Shown here: piece by piece, positions 10,795 through 22,210 of the stretch
Layout of the letters: every line of letters begins with the position of its first letter
Numbering within the stretch: position 1 is the stretch's first letter
Assembly: GCA_030407005.1 (NCBI GenBank)
Contig: JAUDYN010000006.1
Coordinates: forward strand, 1,302,001 to 1,366,000
Origin: Desarmillaria ectypa
Taxonomy: Eukaryota > Basidiomycota > Agaricomycetes > Agaricales > Physalacriaceae
DNA: 64,000 nucleotides
Direction: 5' to 3'
The notes under the pieces: generated by a model
What the model saw: only the letters and a program-made list of their open reading frames with translations
Told to the model about the DNA's origin: nothing
The model's database searches: none
Made by a program: the position numbers and the translations under genes

Positions 10795-12010
10795 TCCTAG
10801 GGCAATCTTTGGCCATGTGACCTCTTTTATCACATTGGAAGCATTGACCTTCTGTCTTTTATTGGTCAATTTCCATTGGTTTTCCCATTCCTCTATATAC
10901 TATCTATCAGCCTATTGAATTATCCCAGTTGTAAACACTTTAGGCTGTTGGCTTTGAAGCTGAGGAACTTGTTGCTCCAGTGGCAGCTTTGCCACTGGGT
11001 TGATTTAGTTGGGGGCAGGAGTCCTTCTTTTAGCCATCCTGGAGAATTTCTGCCATTTGGTTGAATACCCACTTCCATTGTCTTTCCTCATACATATGCA
11101 GAATGTGCTCCTTCTATTCTAGGTAGGTACATGGAATGTTAATGCCCATGTTTGAAATGAACATTGTGTAAGAGGAGAGAATGCCAAGACATACTACCTT
11201 GACCATTGCTCTATGGTCATGCTCATCATTTCATCTTCCCATCAGTTTGGCCTCTTCTTCCAGCTTCTGGAAGTAGTGGGAGGTAGGCTGTGTTCCTATG
11301 CAGAGATTGAACATCTATTTTTTGTGGATTTCTTCAATGGCTGAGTCCCTGAATTGATGGGTGACCATTTTGATGAAATCCTCCCAAGTCAGATATCGAA
11401 AGTGGATGAGAGTACCATCATAGGCCTCCCTGATCCAGAATTTGGGTTGTTTGCAGACCTACCAATCTTTGGTAGCTCTCTTGAAATGGGAAGTCGCAAA
11501 TAAAACCAAATATGATAGCAGTTAGAAGTAGTGTCAAAATACTTCAAAGTAGGTGATACAATTGCTTATAAAGTGTTTGATGTCATCATAGTCCCTCTTA
11601 AATGATTTTGAGGATTGGACAAGGATTGGTTTTATCCCCATATAAGAGGCATCATCAGAGGCATTTCTGATGAGATTTGGTAGAGGATTGGGTGGGCCCT
11701 TTCCTAGGGATGGTCTCAGGATCAAAAATTGATCCAGCCAATGAATAGGGTATTCTCTGGGAGGTTCTGTTGGTCTTCCCCACTCTGGTTTCTTTCCTTT
11801 TTTGCCAAGTTTGTATATATTAATCAGGAGGTTTTTCTCAGCTTCCTCCTTTTTAAGTTCTTCATGCATCTTCTGGATGCATTGTTCTCTTTTAGCTAGA
11901 CTGTTTCTAGCCATCTGTTGTTCTTCCTCTGCCATGGGTGGCAGTGGTCCTGCAAGGGCAGTACTAGATCTGAGATCTTCTCCCATGCCTGCGAATAGAA
12001 GGCTGCCACT
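10795..12010 (-). pseudogene. Element C: gag and zinc knuckle remnant
   Basis: The fragment at 11534-11986 has the charged coiled segment (KREQCIQKMHEELKKEEAEK), then YMGIKPILVQ and DDIKHFISNCITYFEVF, matching the capsid core of A and B. A degraded zinc knuckle, CFQCDKRGHMAKDC, lies at about 10805-10850. C has Lys where A and B have the TGA before the knuckle, so that TGA is not ancestral to all copies. C has its own TAA one codon earlier. Confidence 0.65.
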
Positions 12011-13304
12011 CTGATAGGGGTGATAGCCAGGTTGTTGAGTTCAATTTTTTAGCAGTGAGTCAGGCAAGAGTTGTGGTTGTCTTGCTGGGGTATCTGGAGG
12101 ATAATGGGGGTAGTTCATGTATTGGGGCTGAGCATATCCCAGCCCACCATAATAGCCCATATGGTATATAAAGCTATCAAAGTTGGATGTTGACCCTATC
12201 CTCTTTTGGTTGATTGGTCTTGAGTCAGGCCAGTTCTTGAAGGATGCTATTCAACTCCTATTGCTCCTCTGGTGTCTGAGCATGTAGCCCAGGTAGTAAG
12301 TCCCCTGGGGCAGGGGGGTATAGCTCCTGAAAGCAGTTAGCATGTATGTGGGTGCAAATAGTGACACCTGCATTTGGTTCTCAGATTAGATTGCCCCTAT
12401 TAAGAGCCAACCATTCATCCATGTCTGGGTGGATCTGTGGCCAGTTGCTTCTGGTCTCAACATTGAGTTGCCTGAGTTCTCAGGTGGTGGTTCTAAAGGG
12501 GCTGAATAAGGCCTGATTAATGTCAGAGAGTTTGGGCCACTCATAATTGGGCCCATTGGGGTTGAAAGGACTTCTGGGAGAGAGAGGAGCAGTCATCAGG
12601 GAATGATTATCATTGTTGTTATCATTATCAGAGAGAGTGATGATTGGGAGAGAGAAGGTGGAGTCTATTCCTTCATTGGGCCAGGAGCTCTGCTATTGGG
12701 TGATGATGGCCCATAGGCCATAGGGATGGGTATGGGGATGATGGGGTGGGGTGTAGGCTGGTGGCAGGTTCTCAAACATAGCCTATATGTCTCTTGTGTA
12801 CTCCTGAACAATGGTGGGTCATTCCACCCAATTGTTGGTAGAGGGACCTGGGGTCAGAGCTCTCCTTCATGGAGGGAACTCATCTGAGGAGGATGTAAAC
12901 CAGATGTGGGAGTGGACAAGTTGTTCCTCTTTCCTTGTTGCCAGTCTAGCAGGGAAAGGCCTCCTGGGAAGGATATGGAGAGGGTGTCAAGGAGGGCAGG
13001 GTGGAAGTGGCAGTTGGGGGTGATGGAGTCACTGCTTCTGGCATAGGAGGGCTCTGATTTCCTCTTCATAGGTTAGTATGAAAAGAGTGGTGAAAATTAC
13101 TAAGAGAATGGCACCACTGATTGCAGTGCTGAGAGTGATTGTTCATTTGGTTTCATTTTGTTTGAGCATGAACATTGCTACTTTTTATGGCTAGCATAGA
13201 AGGAGTGGGTGGTATATCTTTTGACTAATGTTAGGACCTGATTTACATGTGATCTTAGGATCAGATGCAACTTCTGGGCTGTCTCACATTTGGACAATCA
13301 CCCA

Positions 13305-13609
13305 TTATTAGAGTGTAGCATAGATCTTTAGAGGAGTGTAGAAGAGTATATTGTTTAAGTTTAGTCAAAAGATAGAGAATATACACAAAAAGTTCCCTAC
13401 TTATATACTGAGGACTGAGAGGCTAATAATAGTATCATCCATGTGTATTTCATCCATGAACCATGTGTTTGTGATGCTACCATGATCAGATGGTTGAACT
13501 GAGATGACAGTGTGAGCAAATCGATGATGTTATCAATGAGCAAGCAATATTCAATAGATGAGAAATGATAAGATGCAGATTAGATAGGAAAAAAGGAAAA
13601 ATCATAACA
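13305..13609 (-). repeat. 5' LTR of element C
   Basis: About 305 bp that begins TGTTATGA on the minus strand and aligns loosely with the LTRs of A and B and more closely with the one immediately to its right (13610-13894). The inner edge follows a sequence reading TGGGTGATTGTCC on the minus strand, the candidate primer-binding site shared with A and B. Confidence 0.65.
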
Positions 13610-13894
13610 TATTAGAAGAGCAGTATAGATCTTCAGATGAGTGTAAGAATGGTGTATGAATTAAGTTTAGTCAAAAGATGAAGAGTATACATGAAAACTA
13701 CACTACTTATATACTGAAAATTAGGAACTAATAATAACATCTTCCATGTGTTCATGGAGTGACCATGATCATGGGGTTAGGAATGGGGTGACAGCATGAA
13801 GGAATCAATGGTGTTATCGATGAATGAGTGATGTTGGAGATCGAATAATGATAAGATATTGAATAAGATAAAGAAAATGGAAAAAATCATAACA
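13610..13894 (-). repeat. 3' LTR of element D
   Basis: About 285 bp. Its outer end matches the other LTRs (TGTTATGA on the minus strand at 13894) and its inner end starts immediately after the LTR of element C, with no spacer. It is similar to the C LTR at shared blocks such as agatcttNagNgNagtgta and ttaagtttagtcaaaagatg. Because a pol region lies to its right on the minus strand, it is read as the 3' LTR of a separate element D. Confidence 0.6.
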
Positions 13895-15479
13895 AAGAGT
13901 TTATCAGAGCAGATAGATATAAGGGTAGAAAGCTAGCTTAATTCTGAGAGTATAAAAGCACTAATATAACTAGAGAAAGAGAATATAGCTCATAGCATAC
14001 TAAAGGAATGAATTCCTTATCCAAACTTCTAGCTCATACTTTAGTAGCCTTGCACTTAGTATTGCTAGTGGATAGTGTGGAAGCTCATTGCTATTATCCA
14101 ATACCTGCTCTCAAAGCTCATATTCTTGATAGGATGCTGAGTCTCACTCTTTTGTTCTTGTCTGCTTCTAAAAGTGGATTCCTACTATTCTAAAGTGGGT
14201 GGTTTTTGTATCTCCCTATATACTTACAGTATATAAAAGATCTTACAATAGCAGACAGTAATTCTCTCACCAGAGAGTTTGCTAGCCTTACAGTACATTG
14301 AGAATAATAGTGAGTCAGCCTAATAGAAATGACACAGGTCATAGTATACAATGTATAAACCAGACCATCTCCATAAGTTAACCATTCAGTAAATGACTTG
14401 ACTATAAGGTCATCACAGTCTACCCTACTTGAGTCATCCTGACTCTATGAGTAAGTTAACAGACAAATAACAAGTCAGTGATAAAGATGTAATTAGCATG
14501 CCTTTAGCATGTATGATCCTTTTGCTAGTCATATAACAGGTATAGATAAAATGTTAATGAAGAATAAGTATTTAGATAATAGATCCAATAAAATAGATGC
14601 CTATAATAAGATAAGATAGTAGAGATTATGAAGCAAAAGGTAGAAAATTCATAATAGTAGTCTCAAGTTTCAGACTCTCCAGTTATAGTATATACATAAA
14701 AAGCAGTGCTATGACTTTAAGCTTTGCATAAAATTAATAAGCTCACTCAAAGAAATATAAAATACTTTTGAAAACTTAGTCAGAGTAAATACAAAATCAG
14801 TGAAGCTGTTTCTATTCTGTTAAGTGTAATAAGTTTATTCAGAATATATTCTAAAGTAGAAATCTGAGATCTATTGTGTTCTATTCTGTCTGTTCTATTC
14901 TGTTCTATTGCAGTCTGTTTCATATCAGTTTAGTTCTGAGTTTTTTTTCTGAATCTGTTTCTGAGTGCTTCTGAAATATTCTTAAGTCAAGATATTCTGT
15001 TTGAGTCAGTTTGAGAATGCCTATATACAGTTGTATAGTAAGCAGACTAATTTAGTGATTGATCTGTGTATTCAAATAGCAAGCTCACTAGAGTTATAAT
15101 TTGTATCATCTCTATTTTGTTGGGATTAGTGTCTTTTAATGTGAAAGTGATTGAATTTGCCTTGAAGGTCATATCATACTAGTGAACTCTCTTTCTATAA
15201 AGATCCCTAAACTTAGGATTTTATTTGAGAAAGCTTAGATCACTAAGTGTGTCAAAAATATGGGAATCTCTACTTAATATTAAGATACTATTAGATTATA
15301 TTAGAAATAATTGCTCTCCTTAAAACTTATGAGAGTGATTGTATTTGTATAGTTTATGTGAGTATATACAAGGGTTAGAGTATCATCATGCTAGTCTGCA
15401 CACTATTCTACAGGTGCTCACAGCTAACATCATTACTGAGATATGCTTTTAAAGTCAAGTTGATATTTTGTTAAGATAT

Positions 15480-16933
15480 AACAGTGCTCATTTTTGTTTG
15501 TTGTCTGTCTTTGACCTCTGATATGCTTCATATTTTTTGATGTAGGCTTCTATGTCTTTTTACAACTTTAGCCACTAATACTCCTTTTATACTAGTTTCT
15601 TTATTTTTGCTATTTTTGAATGTCTGACTAGTCATAAGATATAAAAATGATTTCTCTCTAAAGAGCCTGGTCTCAAGGAATGTAGATGTGATCATTATAG
15701 TATATTAGACCATCTCTTTACTTATCTCTTGCCTATAGTTTAAAGAGTTTGCAATTCTTTGATTCTATTTACTATACTCTATTATCATATTTCAAATATT
15801 TTTGTGTATCTCTTCTTTTGTCAGCATGATCATTGTCCTAAAGAACTCTAGTTTGAGTATTATGATATTTTTGTTATTATTCTTACCTTAATCATGATCC
15901 ATCTGTTGACTAAGAAGATTGGCTTTTTTATTGGCTAATCCAGGTTTGTAGTGTAAAAAAACATGATACTCTGCTAGCTCTATTATCTACAGTGCTTGTC
16001 TTCAGTTGAGTTTCTGGAGTTTATAAAAGTATTGTATTTTCTAGTGATCTGTCTAAATCCCAAAGTCCTATTGTGTGCCCATGAAATAATAGTGCCACTC
16101 CTCTAATGCAAACATTATGGCTAAGAGTTCTTTATCATAAATTTCATAGTTGCACTCTGTTTGAGTCAAAGCCTTTGATAAAAAGGTGACTGATTTCCAC
16201 TTTCTATCTTGTTTTTAGGATAAAACAGCTTCTACTGCTCTCTCACTAGAATCTACTTCTATATAGAATTTGTTTATAGAATATGGCATTGCTAGAATAA
16301 TGTCTTCTGCAACTAGATGCTTTATCTCTTTAAATGTCATCTGCTATTCCTTTTTTCAACTTCATTCTGTTTTCCCCATCAATTGTATTATTAGACAAAC
16401 TATTTTAGAGTAATTCCAAATTAATCATTAGTAGAAATTAGTGAATCCCAAGAATAACTGAAGTTCTAACTTCTTTCCTGATATCAGCCACTATATAATT
16501 CTTTTGACCTTTATAGAATCTATTCAGACTGCTCCTTCACTAATGATAATACCTAAATACTTCATTTTCAAGACTTTTCACATAATTTATCTGTGTTTTA
16601 TCTTGTCCTTTATAGTGATGAGAATATTGTTGAGATAAATTATAATCTTTCCTTAGACTATGAGATCCTTGAAAATGTCATTCATCATCTATTGGAATGT
16701 AGCAGGAGAATTGATAAGTCCAAAGAACATAACCAAGAGTTTAAACAAGCCTTGGTTTTTTCACAACACTGCTTTCAACTTGTCTCCTTTTATGCAGACA
16801 TTGTTATATCTCCATTGAACATTCAGCTTAGTGAAATATTTAGTGCCCTTAAGCATATTTATAAGTTCTGAGATAAGTGGTAAAGGATACTGAGTCTTGA
16901 TAGTCATTTCATTCAGCTTTCAGTAGTCTTATA
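15480..16933 (-). pseudogene. Element D: reverse transcriptase, RNase H and integrase remnant
   Basis: Recognisable motifs on the minus strand are [20 protein letters not shown], a KYFTKLNVQWRYNNV block, FGLINSPATFQ and MMNDIFKDLI. The catalytic box reads YLNNILI where the family has YLDD (16,626-16,631). In RNase H the pattern [17 protein letters not shown] is clear. The integrase finger reads YEAYQRSKTDN where the family has CxxCQR. No frame is open for more than a few dozen codons. Confidence 0.75.
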
Positions 16934-17535
16934 GCCAGCATGGTGGAAAGCGTGCCACTACCCAAATTAGCCCCTAATCTGAAGGTTAGGCAGGAGGATG
17001 ATTGTTATTTGTCTTTGTAGGGCCCTCTGTGGTTTTCTCCTGATCTCGGAAAGAATCGGGGATGGTTCACGTACATCAATGGGTTCTGATGCTAATCTTC
17101 AACTTGTCTCAGGAAATTAGCGAACATCCGACCAAATCCGAATTCTCAAGTTTTTGATGATTGACGTTTGCATGTCCTCGCACTTTTCAATGAGACGTGT
17201 ATTATTACTCTTTATGGAATTATACTCTTCGGAGCGTGTCCCTGTAGGCACCAACATTCTAATGACGGGGGCTTCTAGAAACTTACCTCCAAGTTTTCAA
17301 CCTTGCGCTGTTTGCCACCTCGTTTCTTGCGGCTTTCACTGTTTGTTGAGTTTCTCACTGAATATCACACTAATACAGAACACTGAATTAAACTATTATC
17401 ATGTAGCCTGCTTATCATAGGCTAGTAAAGATGTTATCTAGTGGCGGCCCGTCCGGGTCGGCCACAACTTGCTTCCAGAAGCATATAGTCACGAAAACCT
17501 GGAGATATAATTTACAGGTCTTGGAAAAGAACGGC
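16934..17535. other. Junction of retrotransposon relic and fucosidase upstream region
   Basis: From 16,934 the sequence no longer resembles the elements. The short ORFs (for example 17154-17420, 88 codons) show no family features. The last part presumably holds the promoter of the fucosidase gene that starts at about 17,536. No clear TATA box is seen. Confidence 0.4.
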
Positions 17536-20500
17536 ATGTATCGACTCTTGTTCCTATGCCTTGCCGGCGTTGTTACTGGTCTTCAAACGAATGTCGACTT
17601 GACACCCTATCTCAATAACAAGGCTGCCTCGACAGAGGGACATCTTGCAAGCTGTGATGGTCATAATGGGTCCTATCCAGCAGAATATTTACCATCTGGG
17701 ACCCTGGTCGATCAGTCCATACTTGTGTGTAAAGTACTTCCACTATCATCTACCATAAGCTGACTGTTGACCAGTATGCTCTGCCTAACTTTTTTGATCT
17801 TGCTACTAACGACAACATTAACTGCAGCGGACAATCAATTAGGGTTCCGTTCAACTTTCTCGGTGCAACTGATGGAACATCCTATGTCAATGGCGAATTT
17901 ACGGCCTTGTATGACGATAATACCACGGAATCTCTAGGTTTCGTTGTAGCGCCGTGGTGGCTGCAGAATCCTTCCAATGGGTACGTGCGCTATCTCTGCG
18001 AGAATGCGTGTAAACAAACGAATATTTTAGACCTATAACTGCACCCTTCTTAAACATGGGCTTGTCGAACGGAACGACGTTCAAAAATTGTACATTCCAG
18101 TCATATTTGGGGCGAAGAACAGCGAGGTATCTGACTCAACCTAGATAACATCACACAAATGTTCACTTTTCAACACCATATCGAGAACTCGAAGGTTCTC
18201 ACTGGTGTCGTCTTGCCAAAGTCAATTTCCTTCACCCTTTGCATCAGCACTCGATTTGACATTCTCGTATACAGTGACACGGAAACTTCGCAGCTTACGG
18301 GTGTTGTCATTATTCATGTGTTCGCTATAACCCTCATCTCTGCAGACAATCCTCCCTCTGCTCAACGTCCCTCTTTATACGTTCAAAACGTACGAAGTAC
18401 TAACAAGTAAGTCTTCTCCTCCCTCTTTGACACGTATCAAAAGGATATCGACTCTATAGATTCCGAATTCTCGATGGCAACCACATTCAACTCTTCGAAG
18501 TCACGCTTAACAATTTCGTCCCCAGTACAGCGGGTGCCGAGGCCTGGATTACACACGATACGAGCATAGTAGTTACCTCCAATTCTTTGGATACAATTAT
18601 TCTGGGCACTGTTAGGCGCCTACGGGGAGCCGATCAAGTTCGCATTTTGGTAGGCGTAGTAGACAAGGACGGTGTTGAGTCAGGCACCCCTATTTCTGAC
18701 GTCCAAACCCTCGTTGACGGCCGACCTGTGGGGAACCAATGGGACGTCATCGCTGGTATCCCCGATTTCTGCACCGGAGACGACAGCTTGATGACCCATG
18801 AGAGCGCCGAGTGGTTCGATAATGCAAAGTTTGGCCTATTTGTTCATTGGGGTAACATTCAGATTTCGTGTTCTGAACTCTGCCATTGTCTGACAACAAC
18901 ACGTTAGGCATTTATTCCGTCCCCGCGTGGACTGTGTCCGGGACACAGTATGCAGAATGGTATTAGTACTGGAAGCATAATCCCGCCAATGAATCCTCAG
19001 CGGTGTGGACCCATCACAAAAAAGTATATGGAGAGGGCTTTCTCTACGATGACTTCTTTACAGATTTCACGGCAAGTGAGTTTAATGCGACGGAATTTGT
19101 CCAGTTCGTCGCCGATATAGGTGCCAATTATTTTGTATGCTTCCTTTATTAACTATTCTGACCTTAAATGTCTGCTCATCAAAACGGTGTGAAGGTGATC
19201 ACTACTAAGCACCACGATGGCTTTGCGCTGTTCGACACTGGGAATTCCTCCAATAGGAACTCTCTCCTATACGGACCAAAGTATGTCAAAGTACGTATGT
19301 TAAATGATCACTCTCCTCTGATATTGTTTCGAGACGCGATCTTATCGGCGAGATCGTGAATGCGACCAAAGCAACGCAGCCACAGCTGCACACTGAAGTA
19401 CGTTGGCAAACTCAAACGTTACGAATCTTGTTTTTCTCATTATTCATCAGTTGTACTTCTCCCTTCCGGAATGGTTTAATCCCGCTTTCGCAAAGTACGG
19501 TCATGCTGATAGGGGAGACGATCTGTATCACAGGCGGTGCGCGGAAGGAACTGTAAGACCCGAAAAAAAAGACCACCGAGTTGTACACTGATAATTTGAA
19601 TAGCCTGGCTACAACATTCTTCAACGCACTGGGTTCGCTGGAGGTCTCGCGCAGTTCGTGCATCGCCTCTCATCCACACGGCGATCAAAGTCTCACGCAT
19701 TTCTAGAAATGCATACAATTCAAGCGAGTATGAGCCATACACTGGTTATATCGAAGCGGGGGACTTTTTGCAAGATATCATGAGACCACAGATGGAAGCG
19801 CTGTTTTATCAGTACGAGACTGACATTCTTTGGTGTGATATCGGTGGGCCAACTGTTTTCCCGGATATTGGTAGGAGCGGGATACGTTCTTGTGTCTTTC
19901 TATGCTAAGCCAAGAGACGATAGCGCCAAGGTGGTTCAACTGGGCAAAAGAAAATGGTAGAAATGTCATCACAAACGCTCGATACGGAGCGAACTATTTA
20001 CTATTCATCTAGCAAGTTTGTGCTAAATTGTTTCTAAAGAACCCGGAATACACTGATACAACACACCTGAGTACGTGCTCACATTCGTGTTCCGAGAAGC
20101 TCTAATTCAATCACCACATATTAGAACTGCGAAAATGGGAATCAAGTGAAGATTCCGATCCCTACTCGTACGGTTACAACCAAGATACCCCCGGTGCAAA
20201 TTACCGGAATGCAACGTATATTCTTCATTCTTTGGTTGACATCGTGTCGAAGAATGGAAACATCGGCCCTACAGCAAACGGAACGGTCGTGTCCCCGTCG
20301 AGGACTTCCGTGCTCAAAGTCGGAGAGTGGCTCAAGTTTGCGTAAACATTCATCTACGGGCGATGGTATACAATACTTACTACGTCCTGCTAGGGGGGAG
20401 GCAATCTACGACACGCAGTATTGGTATGTAACCGCCGAGGAAGGCGACCTCCGCTTTGTGAGCTGTCCATCCCAGAGCTTATATGCCGCAGCTGAGCCCA

Positions 20501-20746
20501 AATCAGACCACAAAGTTGGACGCTTTCTATATCATTTCTCTTTCTTATCCAATCAACGGGACGCTTCGCTCGGTGTCTCTCCTTCCTTTGAAAGATGGCG
20601 ATGTGGCGACATTTCTAGGACCCAATCAGAGTCAGAAGGAGCTGGTCTGGTCGTGGTCCGAGAACGGGGTATTCGAGCTGCTTGCTGACGAAGAAGAGCT
20701 GGCGATGGTGCAGGATGCATGGGCCTTCAAGATCACATATACGTAG
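17536..20746 (+). pseudogene. Secreted GH29 alpha-L-fucosidase with a premature stop
   Basis: The protein starts MYRLLFLCLAGVVTGLQ, a good signal peptide. A beta-rich N-terminal region of roughly 350 residues follows, then the GH29 barrel: EWFDNAKFGLFVHWG (18,810-18,855), ITTKHHDGFALFDTGN, LYFSLPEWFNP, YETDILWCDIGGP (19,810-19,850; the Asp of the WCD triplet is the expected nucleophile), APRWFNWAKENGRN, KWESSEDSDPYSYGYN and a C-terminal beta domain ending FKITYT. About a dozen short GT-AG introns restore the frame. One in-frame TAG (18,964-18,966) falls in AEWY-stop-YWKHNP, where the family often has Trp. The enzyme would remove terminal alpha-L-fucose outside the cell; this allele would be truncated before the active site. 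The usual LLLN is missing between SKNGN and IGP. Confidence 0.75.
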
Positions 20747-20889
20747 TGAATCGATCAAACAAATCACTCTGCCGTACCAAACAAGTAGAATGGTATTCCG
20801 ACGAGATCTACTGTTACAAGCCTAATCAATACAATCATCTAAGATAGCGATGTCTTTCCTCGTGTTACCTATAAACTTAATAAAGATAT

Positions 20890-22210
20890 CTACGCTGAAC
20901 GTCCATCGTATGCCGAGCATCCAACAGCATCGAGCCACTTCACCCGTTGCTGGTCTTTATGACAAAGAACGGCGTCATGACATTTCCCCGACGCGCATCC
21001 ACCAGTGGTACCACGTACCTCCCATACTTTTTTCCCGCCCTCAGCAAACCCTAACCTGAATGGATCAGGTAGACACATCTTGAGTTCACCGCCGTTCAAT
21101 TTGGGAAGTAGCGGAGGTAGTGTCGTGAGTGTTGAGGCGTAAGTGCAGACATTGATACGTTGAGCTGGTGATAGACTTGGGGCAAGAAAGGAGAGAATGT
21201 GAAGTTGAAGTTCAGTGGGTAGCATACAGAGAGCGGAAGATTTCTTGGGAAGAAGGAGGGTTCGAGAGTAACGCAGAAGACCCAGAGCTTCTTTCTCGGC
21301 CACGCATTTGAGGTGCATATTCCTTGAAAGGACCAGCCGCAACTTGCTTTCCAATTCCTTCCAATCGGTGTCGTCGGACGATGTATCGTCATCGTCAGAC
21401 TGTGTGGCCATGTGGTTGGAGTAAATCTCCACGCTCGAAAGAACGAAATTGCTCTTTTCAATAGCACTAATGATGCGCTTCACTGCACTGTGACCGAGTG
21501 CGTTGCCGTTACACTTGAATATGCGTAGGTGACAACGTTCGGGAGAGGAGATGTATGAGATGATGTGTGGTGCTGAGCGACGCGTGATGCCGGTAGCTGA
21601 AACATGAAGTTCCTTCAAATATGTTGACCGTAGGCTGGAGAAGAATGCACCGACAAAATCGTCAGAAAGGGCTATGTTGGTGGCGAGCGACAGCATTTCG
21701 AGATGTGAGGAGTTGATACTGTTTGTGAAAGTCTCAATGACTGAAGGTTCTCCTGAAAATAAGTTCTACTAACGATTCAAATAGGCCCTTGAGAATATAT
21801 AAAAAGCCCACATTTTGCAAGAACAACTCGGTCAAATACTGGTTTCCGTTCAGGTATGCCGCAATAGCCAACAGTCCACGGTCACTAATCTCATTCGAGT
21901 TCAAGCTGATCTCCGTTATTCGATATTTCCTCCCTGCTGGGGATGCTAAGAAACGAAAGAGAACTATACACCCGTCGTCGGATAACTTGTTATGTCCAAG
22001 AATGAGCTTCGTGACTCTTCGTCGTGAGGTTATCATAGATATTACATCCTGGGCACCTAAAACTCTTCAGCGCAAGAAATAGGAACACATGTGGATTCGT
22101 GTACCTTCCACAGCGGTGAGCCCATCATCCATACGGTCAATAAATCCTCTCGCTGAGAGTAAAGCCTTGGCTGATCCACCTATACGACTACTTCGACCTT
22201 TGGAGCTCAT
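20890..22210 (-). CDS. Leucine-rich-repeat (RNI-like) protein with F-box-like C-terminus
   Basis: Three exons (22105-22210, 21812-22062, 20890-21765) join in frame to 410 residues. The first intron is 42 nt and the second 46 nt. Ribonuclease-inhibitor type repeats are visible: KLILGHNKLSDDGC, ITEISLNSNEISDRGLLAI, LTELFLQNNLFSG, LKELHVSATGI. After an acidic stretch (DDDDTSSDDTDW) comes LPTELQLHILSFLAPSLS, which resembles an F-box; F-boxes usually precede the repeats, so the order is inverted. A protein-interaction role, possibly in ubiquitin ligase recruitment, is inference. The start is the ATG at 22,210 (MSSKGRSSRIGGSAKALL). Confidence 0.75.

Larger units (their letters stand above)
9969..13609 (-). 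mobile_element. Ty3/gypsy retrotransposon, element C, interrupted by element B
   Basis: An older, more AT-rich relative with the same order on the minus strand: 5' LTR (13305-13609), upstream ORF, gag, zinc knuckle, spacer. It ends at 9969, where element B begins inside the segment matching A and B near the ASTQxVKR motif. The rest of C should lie left of B outside the window. Coding continuity is poor; the longest piece is the gag fragment at 11534-11986. Confidence 0.8.
13610..16933 (-). mobile_element. Ty3/gypsy retrotransposon, element D: 3' pol half, highly decayed
   Basis: Minus strand, right to left: reverse transcriptase from the KLNEMT motif (about 16,910), RNase H (about 16,270-15,960), integrase zinc-binding remnant (about 15,500-15,600) and 3' LTR. 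The 5' half (gag, protease) is missing: at about 16,934 the sequence changes without an LTR into the upstream region of the fucosidase gene. Base composition is strongly AT-shifted compared with elements A and B. Short TTCTATTCTG-type repeats occur at 14,870-14,930. Confidence 0.8.

Noticed and set aside
14870..14930. Array of TTCTATTCTG-like repeats considered as CRISPR or satellite
   Set aside because: Irregular spacing and low complexity inside a decayed retrotransposon; CRISPR arrays are not expected in a fungal nucleus.
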